DNA of 45,340 nt from Cytophagales bacterium (GCA_024742395.1 JANSYO010000037.1:1-45340), one strand, 5' to 3'. Positions 1-8,864 are shown, counted from the stretch's first letter. A program made the numbers and translations. Notes: generated by a model not told the origin, from the letters alone.

Positions 1-222
1 AAACAATAGTTCTTCCTCTTCTGCTTCGGTCATTTCTTCTTCAGCATCAGGTTCTACCGCAACAGGCATTTCTGCTGCGGGTGCCATTGACTCTGAAGAG
101 CTGTCTGATTCTTGAACAGCGTACTCACCAGACATGCACTCTGGTTTTCTTTCGCAATTCCAAAACCAACTGTAAAGAAGTGACCCTAACAGAATCAAAA
201 GGGGAACAAAAAATCTGCTCAT
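1..222 (-). CDS. OmpA-type envelope protein, N-terminal fragment
   Basis: Only the first 74 codons are in the window; the gene runs off the left edge without a stop. The ATG at 222-220 opens a short hydrophobic helix (FFVPLLILLGSLLYSWFW) followed by NCERKPEC and then a low-complexity acidic Ala/Pro/Glu-rich stretch. From memory of the family, Bacteroidota OmpA-family peptidoglycan-binding proteins often have this short SWFW-type anchor and acidic linker ahead of the OmpA domain. The OmpA domain itself is not visible here, so the family call is inference. The anchor suggests an inner-membrane-tethered or exported protein. It lies downstream of rho on the same strand but behind a terminator, so it probably has its own promoter in 223-340. 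I could not identify one confidently. Confidence 0.6.
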   Translation of the reverse strand, partial: MSRFFVPLLILLGSLLYSWFWNCERKPECMSGEYAVQESDSSSESMAPAAEMPVAVEPDAEEEMTEAEEEELLF

Positions 223-333
223 GATTACTCTGGGTTTAGGGGTTAATTTTAATTTATTCTGTGTTTTTGACGACACAGGGACTTTTTTGTCACATTAAAT
301 ATACAATTATCGATTTGTTTTGAAAGCGGCCTG

Positions 334-382
334 ACTAAAAAAATAAGGCTAAGTCCCACATAATGTGACACTCAGCCTTATT
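334..382 (-). terminator. Rho-independent terminator after rho
   Basis: Inverted repeat with arms 342-354 (AATAAGGCTAAGT) and 369-382, one mismatch, and further pairing inside the loop (CACAT/ATGTG). On the minus strand the hairpin is followed by TTTTTTAGTCAG. It sits 24 bases past the rho stop codon and separates rho from the OmpA-type gene. Confidence 0.7.
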
Positions 383-405
383 AAAAGTACTTATTTGATT
401 ATAAG

Positions 406-2073
406 TTACCTGTTCATTGTCATCAAGAACTCTTCATTATTTCTGGTTCCTTTCATCTTATCTAAAAGAAATTCCATTGACTCCATAGGATTCATATCAC
501 CTATATACTTTCTCAATAACCAAATCTTATTCATTTCATCTTTTGACATCAATAGATCCTCTCTACGTGTACCTGAAGTAAGAATATCAATAGATGGGAA
601 TACTCGCTTGTTTGCCAATCTCCTATCTAATTGCAGTTCCATATTACCGGTACCTTTGAATTCTTCAAAAATCACCTCATCCATCTTAGAACCCGTGTCT
701 ATTAAAGCAGTGGCAATAATAGTTAATGACCCACCATTTTCAATGTTTCTGGCTGCACCAAAGAACCTTTTCGGCTTGTGCAAAGCCTTGGCATCCACAC
801 CACCGGAAAGAATCTTTCCAGATGACGGAACCACTGTATTATGAGCTCTTGCCAGTCTTGTAATGGAGTCAAGAAGTATGACAACATCATGACCAGATTC
901 AGTTAATCTTTTTGCTTTCTCCAGTACCATTCCTGATACTTTCACGTGCTTATCGGCAGTTTCGTCAAAAGTAGAAGATATTACCTCAGCCCTAACTGAA
1001 CGAGCCATATCAGTCACCTCTTCCGGGCGTTCATCTATAAGCAAAATGATCAAGTAGATTTCGGGGTGATTACGAGCAATTGCATTCGCAATCTCTTTAA
1101 GAAGAACTGTTTTACCAGTTTTCGGCTGTGCCACAATCATACCACGCTGTCCTTTTCCAATAGGTGCAAAAAGATCCAGCACCCTGGTAGACATAATCTC
1201 TGGCTTTGTAGAAAGTGAGATTTTTTCGTTCGGGAAAAGTGGGGTCAAATACTCAAAAGGAATTCGATCTCTGATTTCTTCTGAGGTCTTTCCATTAACC
1301 GAAATTACTTTTAATAATGCAAAGTACTTCTCTCCATCTTTAGGCGGACGAACGGTACCCCGTATAGTATCACCTGTTTTTAGTCCAAAGAGTTTTATTT
1401 GAGATGGAGAAACATATATATCATCCGGACTGGCCAAATAATCAAAATCCGGAGATCTTAAAAAGCCATAGCTACCTTCTGACATGATCTCCAAAACACC
1501 TTCGTTATCAATAAGACCATCAAATTCCTTAACCAGGTTATTGAATTGTCTCTTAATATCTTTTGAATAATCATCTCTCTTTTTTCTTTCTACCGGATCT
1601 TCCTCTGGCTGATCATCGTTTTCATCTGACATACCAGAAACATCTGAAAGGCCCAGATCTTCATCAGTAATATCTGGTATTTCTTCCTCCAGATCAGACA
1701 AATCAATTTCATCTTCAGAGTTATCGGATCCGCTATTGTTTCGGCCGGAGCTACCACCTTCTGGTCTGCTTATACGCTTACGAGTACGTGGTCTTTTAGA
1801 ACCACCATCATTGGCCTCCTCTTTCTTTTTGTCCCTATTCTCAGACTTTTTCTCTCTGTTGTCTGTGCTCTCGGCCCTTTTCTCTCTTTCGTCTTCTTTT
1901 CTTTCTTTAGGAGCCGGCTTTTCCTGTTTTGTTTCAGCTTTTTTAGGAGCTTTCTCAAGAATGCCATTAATAAGATCTGCTTTTTTCAAGCCTTTGATAT
2001 CTATTCCCAGCTCAGTTGCCATTGTCTTTAATTCTGACAACAATTTGACTTTAAGGTCTTTTTCTTGGTACAT
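406..2073 (-). CDS. rho: Transcription termination factor Rho, long-insert form
   Basis: Rho is the hexameric RNA-dependent ATPase that ends transcription at C-rich, unstructured RNA. The 555-residue product has an N-terminal Rho_N domain (about 1-42), then a charged, low-complexity insert (about 43-175) that is Lys/Arg/Glu-rich first and Asp/Glu-rich later. An OB-fold RNA-binding domain with a GFLR motif lies at 190-265. The ATPase domain has Walker A AQPKTGKT at 315-322, Walker [17 protein letters not shown], and [10 protein letters not shown] near the C-terminus. E. coli Rho is 419 residues, so the excess is almost all in the insert, which is known in Bacteroidota Rho proteins. The ATG at 2073 gives a standard [16 protein letters not shown] start. 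The gene stands alone between two intergenic regions, with a terminator downstream and a roughly 190-base leader upstream. Confidence 0.97.
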   Translation of the reverse strand: MYQEKDLKVKLLSELKTMATELGIDIKGLKKADLINGILEKAPKKAETKQEKPAPKERKEDEREKRAESTDNREKKSENRDKKKEEANDGGSKRPRTRKRISRPEGGSSGRNNSGSDNSEDEIDLSDLEEEIPDITDEDLGLSDVSGMSDENDDQPEEDPVERKKRDDYSKDIKRQFNNLVKEFDGLIDNEGVLEIMSEGSYGFLRSPDFDYLASPDDIYVSPSQIKLFGLKTGDTIRGTVRPPKDGEKYFALLKVISVNGKTSEEIRDRIPFEYLTPLFPNEKISLSTKPEIMSTRVLDLFAPIGKGQRGMIVAQPKTGKTVLLKEIANAIARNHPEIYLIILLIDERPEEVTDMARSVRAEVISSTFDETADKHVKVSGMVLEKAKRLTESGHDVVILLDSITRLARAHNTVVPSSGKILSGGVDAKALHKPKRFFGAARNIENGGSLTIIATALIDTGSKMDEVIFEEFKGTGNMELQLDRRLANKRVFPSIDILTSGTRREDLLMSKDEMNKIWLLRKYIGDMNPMESMEFLLDKMKGTRNNEEFLMTMNR

Positions 2074-2261
2074 GAAGGTGATATTAAATCTAAATTAGTT
2101 TAGAGGAATAATCTGTGCATGCAGACTACATCTAACCGATATGAATACTATATGTATTATTTCTGAATTGATAATGATAAGGTAGAAGCCTAAATGATTT
2201 TGGAATTATGGCTAAACCTTGTGTTGAGATGGAACCGGAGAGATTCGTTCTGATTCCGCTA

Positions 2262-2292
2262 CAATGTTAAAACGAAATAACTTACCAGTCAA
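2262..2292 (-). promoter_or_regulatory. Candidate rho promoter (Bacteroidota type)
   Basis: Read on the minus strand: TTG at 2292-2290, 20 bases, then TAACATTG at 2269-2262, one mismatch from TAnnTTTG. It predicts a start near 2255 and a leader of about 180 nt before rho. Pattern match only. Confidence 0.35.
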
Positions 2293-2314
2293 TACATTTG
2301 AAAAAGAATATTTC

Positions 2315-3091
2315 TCAAACGTCTATTTTTCCTACAAAAACCTGAATTGCAGGCCCTGATAACCAAATCTCACTGAAAGATCCACTCTTTTCTGCATTAT
2401 AAGAAACCTCCAGCTCTCCTCCTTTGGTTAGGATTTTTACCGGTGAGGTCAAGGCCCGCTCAGTAAATCTATCTAAAGCACATGCAGTTACACCTGTTCC
2501 ACAAGAGTAAGTTTCGTCCTCTACTCCTCTTTCATACGTTCTTACTTTTATATTCAGATCGTCAATAACTTCGACAAAGTTCACATTTGTACCTCCTTTT
2601 TCCTGCCAGAAATCAGAATAACGAATAGCTTTACCTTCAGCTACTACATCGAAATTATCAATATCCGTTACATACTTAACCACATGCGGAGAACCCGTAT
2701 TGTAGAAACGAGAGCCGCCCATTTCCTTTGAACCCTCTACATCAGACATTTTTAGTGAAACGATTTCGCCATGTACATTTGCCTCATGAGGGCCGTCAAC
2801 AGCGATAAAAGAAGTACTCTCGTCAAAAACACCCAAATCATGAGCAAATCTGACGGTACATCTGCCTCCATTCCCACACATACTTCCTTCTCTACCGTCA
2901 GCATTAAAATAGACCATTCTGAAATCAAATCCCTCAGCTTTCTGAAGAAGTATCAGGCCATCAGCTCCAATGCCAAATCTACGATCGCACAAGAATTCAA
3001 TTTGAGGCTGATTGAGATCAAACGTACCTGTTCTGTCATCAATCATGATGAAATCATTACCAGTACCTTGATATTTATAAAAGGATAACAT
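2315..3091 (-). CDS. dapF: Diaminopimelate epimerase
   Basis: Converts LL- to meso-diaminopimelate in the cytoplasm, the last step before lysine and the source of the peptidoglycan cross-linking residue. The 258-residue product has the typical N-terminus YQGTGNDFIMID, the first catalytic cysteine Cys72 in MCGNGGRC and the second, Cys197, in SCGTGVTACA, with the expected two-fold repeat architecture. Length is normal for the family. It is on the same strand as rplS but a strong terminator lies between them, so dapF needs its own promoter in 3092-3150. I see two GTTAAC sites there (3109-3114 and 3121-3126) but no clear promoter. It is followed by the long rho leader region. Confidence 0.96.
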   Translation of the reverse strand: MLSFYKYQGTGNDFIMIDDRTGTFDLNQPQIEFLCDRRFGIGADGLILLQKAEGFDFRMVYFNADGREGSMCGNGGRCTVRFAHDLGVFDESTSFIAVDGPHEANVHGEIVSLKMSDVEGSKEMGGSRFYNTGSPHVVKYVTDIDNFDVVAEGKAIRYSDFWQEKGGTNVNFVEVIDDLNIKVRTYERGVEDETYSCGTGVTACALDRFTERALTSPVKILTKGGELEVSYNAEKSGSFSEIWLSGPAIQVFVGKIDV

Positions 3092-3149
3092 AAAATAAAA
3101 TGGATTTCGTTAACAGATAAGTTAACTGCCCTAGGATAGGATAGCTTTA

Positions 3150-3176
3150 CAAAAAAAGCCGCCTCATCAAGGCGGC
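3150..3176 (-). terminator. Rho-independent terminator after rplS
   Basis: Perfect GCCGCCT/AGGCGGC stem (3158-3164 with 3170-3176), five-base loop CATCA, followed on the minus strand by seven U residues. It lies 50 bases past the rplS stop. Confidence 0.88.
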
Positions 3177-3226
3177 GTTTTCCAACACAAATTATGAAAA
3201 AGCTATTACTTATAATCTTAAATATC

Positions 3227-3583
3227 TTATTTCTTCAATTCTTTGATCTTAGCCGCTCTACCATGCTTGTTTCTTAGGTAGTACAACTTAGCTCTTCTTA
3301 CTTTTCCTCTTCTCAGTACTTCTATCTTCTCAATACTTGGAGACAATATAGGAAAAATTCTCTCAACACCAATACCGTTAGAAATTTTTCTAACCGTGAA
3401 GGTTTCACCGTTTGTTCCAAAGTTTTTACGTTGGATTACAGCTCCTTGAAATACCTGAATACGCTCCTTGTTTCCTTCTTTGATACGTACGTGAACATTG
3501 ACAGTATCACCAGCCTTAAAATCTGGAGTCTCTGTTTTTTCTGGTGCTAAAGCCAGTTCGATCTCTCTAATCAAATCGCTCAT
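3227..3583 (-). CDS. rplS: 50S ribosomal protein L19
   Basis: Large-subunit protein at the 30S-50S interface. The 118-residue product shows the family hallmarks [50 protein letters not shown] and [13 protein letters not shown], at the usual length. In many bacteria rplS follows rpsP-rimM-trmD; here it is monocistronic, with its own consensus promoter upstream (3664-3694) and a strong terminator downstream. It is divergent from ispE. Confidence 0.97.
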   Translation of the reverse strand: MSDLIREIELALAPEKTETPDFKAGDTVNVHVRIKEGNKERIQVFQGAVIQRKNFGTNGETFTVRKISNGIGVERIFPILSPSIEKIEVLRRGKVRRAKLYYLRNKHGRAAKIKELKK

Positions 3584-3663
3584 TTTCTTATTTTTAAATC
3601 GTTATTACATTCAAGAAAGAGGCTACTATTCAGGATAATTGCAGCGTATCTAAAAACAGGATG

Positions 3664-3694
3664 CAAAAGTACTACTTAAAAAACTTTTTTCAAA
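3664..3694 (-). promoter_or_regulatory. rplS promoter (TTTG-N19-TACTTTTG)
   Basis: On the minus strand, TTTG at 3694-3691, exactly 19 bases, then TACTTTTG at 3671-3664. Both boxes match the Bacteroidota consensus (TTTG and TAnnTTTG) without mismatch. The predicted start is about 75 bases upstream of the rplS ATG. Confidence 0.75.
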
Positions 3695-3748
3695 TACCTT
3701 TGAGACAATTTCTTCCGGAAACGATTGATATTCAATACCGACACACTA

Positions 3749-3777
3749 TTCGCAATTAGTTCGGTATTTTTGCGAAC
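3749..3777 (+). promoter_or_regulatory. ispE -7 box inside an inverted repeat
   Basis: TATTTTTG at 3765-3772 matches TAnnTTTG and lies 23 bases upstream of the ispE ATG; no good TTTG box is visible at the right distance. The box overlaps an inverted repeat, TTCGCAA (3749-3755) with TTGCGAA (3770-3776), and a shorter GTTCG/CGAAC pair (3759-3763 with 3773-3777). The repeat could be an operator; that is inference. Confidence 0.4.
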
Positions 3778-3795
3778 AAAGACAGCAAAAGAAGT

Positions 3796-4605
3796 ATGAT
3801 CAGCTTCCCGAATGCCAAAATTAACATTGGCCTTTATATCACTGACAAAAGAGCAGATGGCTACCATAATATTGAGTCCATTTTTTATCCTATCGCCTGG
3901 CAAGATGCTCTGGAAGCTCTGCCTTCTGAGAAATTAAGTTTTGAGAGTAGTGGATTAGAAATTCCCGGAAAGCCTGAGAACAATTTAATTTTAAAGGCCT
4001 TTCATCTATTAAAAGATTCTTTAGATGGCCATGCGGCCAAGTTTCATTTACATAAAGTTATTCCTATGGGTGCCGGCCTAGGCGGCGGCTCTGCCGATGG
4101 TGCCTTTACTCTTAAACTTCTAAACGAACTTTTTGAGCTTGGCCTTGCCAATGAATTCCTTAAAAACCTGGCCGCCGAGCTTGGAAGCGATTGCCCATTC
4201 TTTATTGAAAACAAACCAGTCTTTTGCTATGATAGAGGTATCAGGTTTAAAGAAATAAGCTTAGATCTAAGTTCTTATTATATCGTAGTAATAAACCCGT
4301 CTATTCATATCAGCACCGCAGAAGCTTATGCTTCCATTACACCTCAAAAAGCTAAAGTGAATTTGATGGAAGTAATTAAACAACCATTGAGCCAATGGAA
4401 AGGACAAATAGAAAACGATTTTGAAAAGCCGCTATCAGTTAAGTACCCGTTAATTGCCGAATTAAAAGAAAATCTGTACCAAAATGGAGCGACTTACGCC
4501 TCCATGACTGGTAGCGGCTCTACAGTATACGGTATTTTCGAAAACGAACCCGATTTAAAAAACCAATTTGATGACTATACTGTTTGGAAAGGTAAAATGC
4601 TTTGA
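3796..4605 (+). CDS. ispE: 4-diphosphocytidyl-2-C-methyl-D-erythritol kinase
   Basis: GHMP-family kinase that phosphorylates the 2-hydroxyl of CDP-methylerythritol with ATP in the non-mevalonate (MEP) isoprenoid pathway. The 269-residue product has the N-terminal substrate motif FPNAKINIGLYI (Lys8), the ATP-binding glycine loop PMGAGLGGGSADG (about 90-102), the SDCPFFI segment with the likely catalytic Asp132, and the C-terminal MTGSGSTVYGIF motif. Length is normal. The stop overlaps the next ATG by one base (TGATG), so ispE and the oxidase subunit gene are probably translationally coupled. The ATG at 3796 is the only start that gives the conserved N-terminus. Confidence 0.96.
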   Translation: MISFPNAKINIGLYITDKRADGYHNIESIFYPIAWQDALEALPSEKLSFESSGLEIPGKPENNLILKAFHLLKDSLDGHAAKFHLHKVIPMGAGLGGGSADGAFTLKLLNELFELGLANEFLKNLAAELGSDCPFFIENKPVFCYDRGIRFKEISLDLSSYYIVVINPSIHISTAEAYASITPQKAKVNLMEVIKQPLSQWKGQIENDFEKPLSVKYPLIAELKENLYQNGATYASMTGSGSTVYGIFENEPDLKNQFDDYTVWKGKML

Positions 4606-5192
4606 TGGAAAACTCATGGACTAAAAGAAGGGAACCTTTTCAATTCATGCTTTATCTTGGCCTGATAAGCAGTGCCTTGCTTTTCCTTTTCATTATTTTA
4701 GTTTTTGTTAAAAAAGAATTGGTCAATCAGGATATCCCTTTAAAGATCCCTAAAGTTTTTTGGTTTAGCACGCTTGCCATACTATTGAGCAGTCTCACCA
4801 TTTGGCAGGCACAAAAATCGATGGAATTGCAAAAATTCAAGGAATATAGGCAGTATATCATCAGCACATACTTCCTGGCCCTGGCATTTCTACTTTTCCA
4901 GTTTTGGGGTTGGATGGATTTGTTAAACAACAATGTTTTGCCTTCTAATAACACAGGAGGTTCTTTCATCTTTATTTTATCAGGGCTACACGTTATTCAT
5001 ACATTAGGCGGTCTTGTAGCTCTTGGAATGGTCCTATATAATTCTTTAAAAAACAGATCATTTATCGACTCCTTCGTGGAGAGCGTAAATCCTCCAAACC
5101 AACTTCGTTTAAGGCTAATTTCTATTTACTGGCATTTTGTAGATGTAGTCTGGATCGTGATATTTCTATTTCTGCTTTGGCATGCTTCCTGA
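4605..5192 (+). CDS. Heme-copper oxidase subunit III family protein
   Basis: Integral membrane protein related to cytochrome c/quinol oxidase subunit III (CtaE/CyoC), an accessory subunit of the respiratory terminal oxidase. From the ATG at 4605 it has 195 residues with five hydrophobic segments: one beginning near residue 15, one around 50, one around 85-105 (YFLALAFLLFQFWGWMD), one with GLHVIHTLGG, and a C-terminal one with YWHFVDVVWIVIF. The last two are family signatures. A TTG codon directly before the ATG is in frame but less likely as start, because the ATG gives classic TGATG coupling with ispE. No other oxidase subunit gene is nearby, so this is an orphan copy. Its stop codon abuts the convergent GLPGLI gene with no spacer. 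Confidence 0.88.
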   Translation: MENSWTKRREPFQFMLYLGLISSALLFLFIILVFVKKELVNQDIPLKIPKVFWFSTLAILLSSLTIWQAQKSMELQKFKEYRQYIISTYFLALAFLLFQFWGWMDLLNNNVLPSNNTGGSFIFILSGLHVIHTLGGLVALGMVLYNSLKNRSFIDSFVESVNPPNQLRLRLISIYWHFVDVVWIVIFLFLLWHAS

Positions 5193-5936
5193 TTAATACC
5201 TAATCTCCCAAACCCAGCTCCTTTCTGCTTTTACAGCTGTTTTCTTAAATTCTGCAACTAAAGCATCATACTCCGCCTGATTCACTTCTTTTCCTTTTAA
5301 TTTTTTAGGAAACTTTATCTCCTCTGCCGGCTCGCCAAAAGTGATTTTCTCGGCCTCAACAATGAGCATACCATCATTTACATCATAACCGAGAATTAAA
5401 CCCGGTAAGCCGTGTAACTCTTCAGGGCCTGTAGGAACAGGAATATCAGCCGCAAACCAAGCAACGATTTTCTGATCTTTTAATGTGTCTTCTGTTATAG
5501 CTTTCATGCACATATGCCCCTGTATTTCACGCAGTTCATTCATTACTTTCCATTTTGGCGGAGTCAAAACATCCTGAATAACATAGGTTTTGCCCAAGCT
5601 TTCCACTAATTTCAGTAGGCTTCTTTCTTTCAAATTATTTGAAATAATCATATCATCTTTCCTCCAGGAATATGATCTCACTTCATAATCTTCACCATAA
5701 GTGTACAAGCTTTTTTCAGGCCAAAATTGAAGCTTCATTCTTGTACTATACCCGTCTTTATTGTTCCAGGAAAGCATGATACGGTCTTTCTCTTGCTCAG
5801 AGATGAAAGATTGACTAGCATATATCTTGTCATAAAAAATTTTGTATCTGTACTCCACTTCACCCACCAGATTCTGAGTAAATCCCCGAAATACACTGAA
5901 TATTGATACAAGAATAACTAAACTGACTTTTTTCAT
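5193..5936 (-). CDS. GLPGLI family secreted protein
   Basis: The 247-residue product starts with a signal peptide (MKKVSLVILVSIFSVFRGFTQ) and carries the family-defining GLPGLI motif at 176-181, inside ELHGLPGLILGYDVNDG. The family is restricted to Bacteroidota, is exported, and has no established biochemical role. Its gene follows the upstream outer-membrane beta-barrel gene by one base, a pairing typical of the family, so the two are cotranscribed and probably act together in the envelope. Trp and Tyr are frequent, consistent with a beta-rich fold. Function is not predictable beyond that. The 3' end abuts the oppositely oriented oxidase subunit gene with no intergenic base. Confidence 0.9.
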   Translation of the reverse strand: MKKVSLVILVSIFSVFRGFTQNLVGEVEYRYKIFYDKIYASQSFISEQEKDRIMLSWNNKDGYSTRMKLQFWPEKSLYTYGEDYEVRSYSWRKDDMIISNNLKERSLLKLVESLGKTYVIQDVLTPPKWKVMNELREIQGHMCMKAITEDTLKDQKIVAWFAADIPVPTGPEELHGLPGLILGYDVNDGMLIVEAEKITFGEPAEEIKFPKKLKGKEVNQAEYDALVAEFKKTAVKAERSWVWEIRY

Positions 5937-5937
5937 T

Positions 5938-8757
5938 TTATCTTCTTTTTTTAACTTCCACCCCTCTCATATTATATGTAACACCAAATAGGAAATACCT
6001 GGCTAAAGTGGTCACCTGTCTCTGAAAAACAAAGTTTTGACTTGCCTGCTGAGTAATACCCTGATTTTTGTTGAAAATATCGTACGCTGAAAGACGCAGC
6101 TCTACTCTCTTTTTCTCTCCTACAAGCTTATAAGCAAAAGCATTAAGGATCGGTAATTTTTGATCAAATCCGAATCGTTTGTTTTCAAAACGATCGTAAT
6201 CAAATTTGGTATCAATATAGAACTCCTTGGGTAACTTGATATTCATATTAAAATAGGCCCCAAGGTTAATTATGTCTTGATTCTGCGAAGCATTCAGCTC
6301 ATATTCTGTTTTGCTAATTTGGTAATTAAACCCGGAATAAACGGAGATCCAATCTGCCGGTGTTAGGGTTAATCGGGCATTGATACCATTGCTAAATGTC
6401 TTGGTCTTATTCTCTATATCGTTAATTAGAGTAATTGAGTTATTAATACTAGGATAATAATCAATATCTATTGTCAGTTTGGTTTTAACTATTGGAAAAC
6501 CAAAGCCGCTGTAAAACCCAATTCTGTTTCCACCACTTACATTACCTGCAGTAAAAGTGGTTACCAATGTATTAGGGTCAATGCTTTGGTTTTGAACAAT
6601 CTGATCTTTGTTAATTGCTGCGTTCATATTAATATATAATCTTATGAAAGTAGCCGGATCATACTTATAAAATGAAGCTTCAATATTATGTGAAACCTGA
6701 GGTAGCAAATCAGGATTTCCTTCTCTGATAAATAAGGGATTAGAGATGTCTTTAAATGGTTGAAGATCAGAAATAGAAGGTGGCGTTAGGCCCATTGTGT
6801 AGCTAGAGCTAAGGTGTTTGTTGCCTTTCATATTCTTAAAAAAAGAAAAATTGGGAGTGATAGCCGAATACTTCTTTTCAATAGTACCCAATAACGGATC
6901 ATCAGGAGTGACAGCGTAATCGCCGGCAATATTAAACTGAGCACCCGCTAAACCTACAGATAGATTATTACCTTTCACAGAATACCTTAAACTTGCTCCT
7001 AGCCTATTGTACAAAATATCGTTCTTGAAATTTCTACTTAATGCAGTGTTCAGCAAATCAGAACCATCACTGCTACTGTCAAAAACAGTTCTTGTTATCT
7101 CACCAGTGCTCTTACTAAAATTATAGAATGTTTCAAGAAACAAAACCTTTGTAAGAGGTTCAACGAACAAGAGGCTCGACTTCAATAATTGAGAATAGTT
7201 CAAAGAGCTATTTAACTGATCGAGATTTCTGAAATAAGAATTTGGATCTGAAGAATTCAGAATGTCCACTACAGCTTTCTGGGTTCCCTCCAAGTCTCCT
7301 TTGCTTCCGGTAGATGATAAACTAGCCGCAAAATTTCTCCCATTTTTCTTGAATTTATGTCTGAAAATAGCTGAGCCCTGATAAGCCATTGAGTACTTAT
7401 CGGTTCCGTTTTCTCGCTGCATAGAACTCTGTTCTCCGGTAGACCGTATTAATTCCTGCAAACTTGAAAGGGATGTAGATAAATTAGAATACCTTCCTTT
7501 CCCAACTATTGTTAGGGTATTGGTACTGTCGATTTCATTTTTAAACCTGAAGTTCAATCTGTGATGCCCTGCCAAGTTTTCTTGTGCATTTAGGTCTTTG
7601 GTAAAAAAAGAACTCCCATCAGTCAAAAAGTTCTGCCGATTTTCATTTCCTTCAATCAACTGATTACTCCTGCTAAAGAAATAGCTGCTATTGAAATCCT
7701 TCTTTTTTTTCAGAAAGTTATAATTGACTCCTGCTCCCTCATTGTCTGAAAAGCCCTTACTTAAGTTATTAAAAGGGATATCAAAAGACTCTTCACTATC
7801 GCCGCCAGAGAAATAGAAATATCTCATACCTCCACTTGAATTAAATCCAAAGTCACCAAGATCATTAAATCCGCTAAATGACCCGCTACCTTGAAATTCC
7901 TGGCGGTCATCCCAGCTAAGACCTGACTGGTTCGTATTATTCCCATAACCTACTATTGAGAATTGATTAACCTTGTCGAATCGGTTAAAAAGCCCGCTTG
8001 TATTCCATCGGCCATCAGCTCCTGCGGCAACTGTTACTTTGCCAAAACCTCCTTTTTTAGCCTCTTCTTTAAGCTCCACGTTCATTGTTTTTTCTCTGAC
8101 ACCATCCTGTACACCTGTTAATTTTGATTGTTCAGATTTATCGTCAAAAAATTGGACCTTACTTACCGCATCAGCATTGAGGTTTTGCGTAGCAATCTTC
8201 GTGTTGTTTCCAAAAAATCGCCTTCCGTCTACAGTGACTTTTCTGACCTGCTCACCCTGGGCAATGACATTACCATCTTTATCAATCTGAACACCAGGTA
8301 ATTTTCTGAGTAGCTCTTCCATAGTAGCTCCCGGTGGAACCTTAAATTTGCTGGCATCGTATTCTATCGTATCGCCTTTTATACTTATGGGAGCTTTGGC
8401 AGTTTTAACTACCACTTCGTAGAGCTGTTGAGAAATAGGATTAAGCACGATGTCTGGCACCCTTAAATCTCCGACTTCCGGAGCCACGGCAAGTTCCTGA
8501 TAGGGCAAATAGCTCACATAAGTGGCTTTAACAAGGTAATTTTGCCTTGCAACGTTTTTAAACTGAAAGTTTCCGTCATCACTGGTGAGCGTGTAGGCTA
8601 TTAGTGCGGAGTCTGCAGGTGCTAAAAGCAATACCGAGGTATAAGAAAGTGGAACATCTGAACTATCTTTGACATGACCTGAAATATCAAATTTTTGCTG
8701 TGCATGGATAGTAAAAGGCACAAGAAGTGCCATTAACAGGAGGAATTTTAGTTTCAT
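5938..8757 (-). CDS. Outer membrane beta-barrel receptor-like protein with CarboxypepD_reg-like domain
   Basis: A 939-residue TonB-receptor-like outer-membrane protein. The chosen ATG at 8757 gives a clean signal peptide (MKLKFLLLMALLVPFTIHAQ); an upstream in-frame start at 8814 would add 19 residues that spoil it. Domains: carboxypeptidase-regulatory-like beta-sandwich at about 24-110 (FDISGHVKDSS to YVSYLPY), a plug-like domain at about 140-235 with MEELLRKLPGVQIDKDG and VTVDGRRFFG, then a long beta-barrel of alternating aromatic strands to the C-terminus. No obvious TonB box is visible. The one-base spacing to the GLPGLI gene marks an operon. Members of this OMP_b-brl type are usually annotated as receptors of unknown substrate, and nothing here fixes the ligand. 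A long palindrome lies about 50 bases upstream of the start. Confidence 0.9.
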   Translation of the reverse strand: MKLKFLLLMALLVPFTIHAQQKFDISGHVKDSSDVPLSYTSVLLLAPADSALIAYTLTSDDGNFQFKNVARQNYLVKATYVSYLPYQELAVAPEVGDLRVPDIVLNPISQQLYEVVVKTAKAPISIKGDTIEYDASKFKVPPGATMEELLRKLPGVQIDKDGNVIAQGEQVRKVTVDGRRFFGNNTKIATQNLNADAVSKVQFFDDKSEQSKLTGVQDGVREKTMNVELKEEAKKGGFGKVTVAAGADGRWNTSGLFNRFDKVNQFSIVGYGNNTNQSGLSWDDRQEFQGSGSFSGFNDLGDFGFNSSGGMRYFYFSGGDSEESFDIPFNNLSKGFSDNEGAGVNYNFLKKKKDFNSSYFFSRSNQLIEGNENRQNFLTDGSSFFTKDLNAQENLAGHHRLNFRFKNEIDSTNTLTIVGKGRYSNLSTSLSSLQELIRSTGEQSSMQRENGTDKYSMAYQGSAIFRHKFKKNGRNFAASLSSTGSKGDLEGTQKAVVDILNSSDPNSYFRNLDQLNSSLNYSQLLKSSLLFVEPLTKVLFLETFYNFSKSTGEITRTVFDSSSDGSDLLNTALSRNFKNDILYNRLGASLRYSVKGNNLSVGLAGAQFNIAGDYAVTPDDPLLGTIEKKYSAITPNFSFFKNMKGNKHLSSSYTMGLTPPSISDLQPFKDISNPLFIREGNPDLLPQVSHNIEASFYKYDPATFIRLYINMNAAINKDQIVQNQSIDPNTLVTTFTAGNVSGGNRIGFYSGFGFPIVKTKLTIDIDYYPSINNSITLINDIENKTKTFSNGINARLTLTPADWISVYSGFNYQISKTEYELNASQNQDIINLGAYFNMNIKLPKEFYIDTKFDYDRFENKRFGFDQKLPILNAFAYKLVGEKKRVELRLSAYDIFNKNQGITQQASQNFVFQRQVTTLARYFLFGVTYNMRGVEVKKRR

Positions 8758-8807
8758 GGAATAGAGTTGGTTGAATTGTATTCCGAAGATATAGATTATT
8801 TCAAAAG

Positions 8808-8833
8808 ATAACAACTAATTATTTAGTTGTTAT
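8808..8833. promoter_or_regulatory. Palindromic operator candidate in the receptor/recO divergent region
   Basis: Perfect 11-base arms ATAACAACTAA (8808-8818) and TTAGTTGTTAT (8823-8833) with a four-base spacer. The minus-strand arm runs directly into TATCTTTTG, which resembles a -7 box with one extra base, 50 bases upstream of the receptor ATG. That arrangement suits a dimeric repressor controlling the receptor-GLPGLI operon. It ends 31 bases before recO. The regulator is unknown. A terminator is unlikely because neither flank belongs to the end of a gene. Confidence 0.5.
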
Positions 8834-8864
8834 AAAAATTTAACATTCAGGAAGTTCTGACCCC

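Noticed and set aside
365-844. 159-codon open frame on the plus strand
   Set aside because: It is antisense to the end of rho, which is certain, and its hydrophobic, serine-rich composition is what an antisense frame gives.
1736-2098. 120-codon open frame on the plus strand with apparent membrane segments
   Set aside because: Antisense to the charged insert of rho; the Leu/Phe/Ser-rich look arises from reading Glu/Lys codons backwards.
3109-3126. Two GTTAAC sites 12 bases apart upstream of dapF
   Set aside because: Each is only a six-base palindrome in AT-rich DNA and could easily occur by chance; no promoter box is linked to them.
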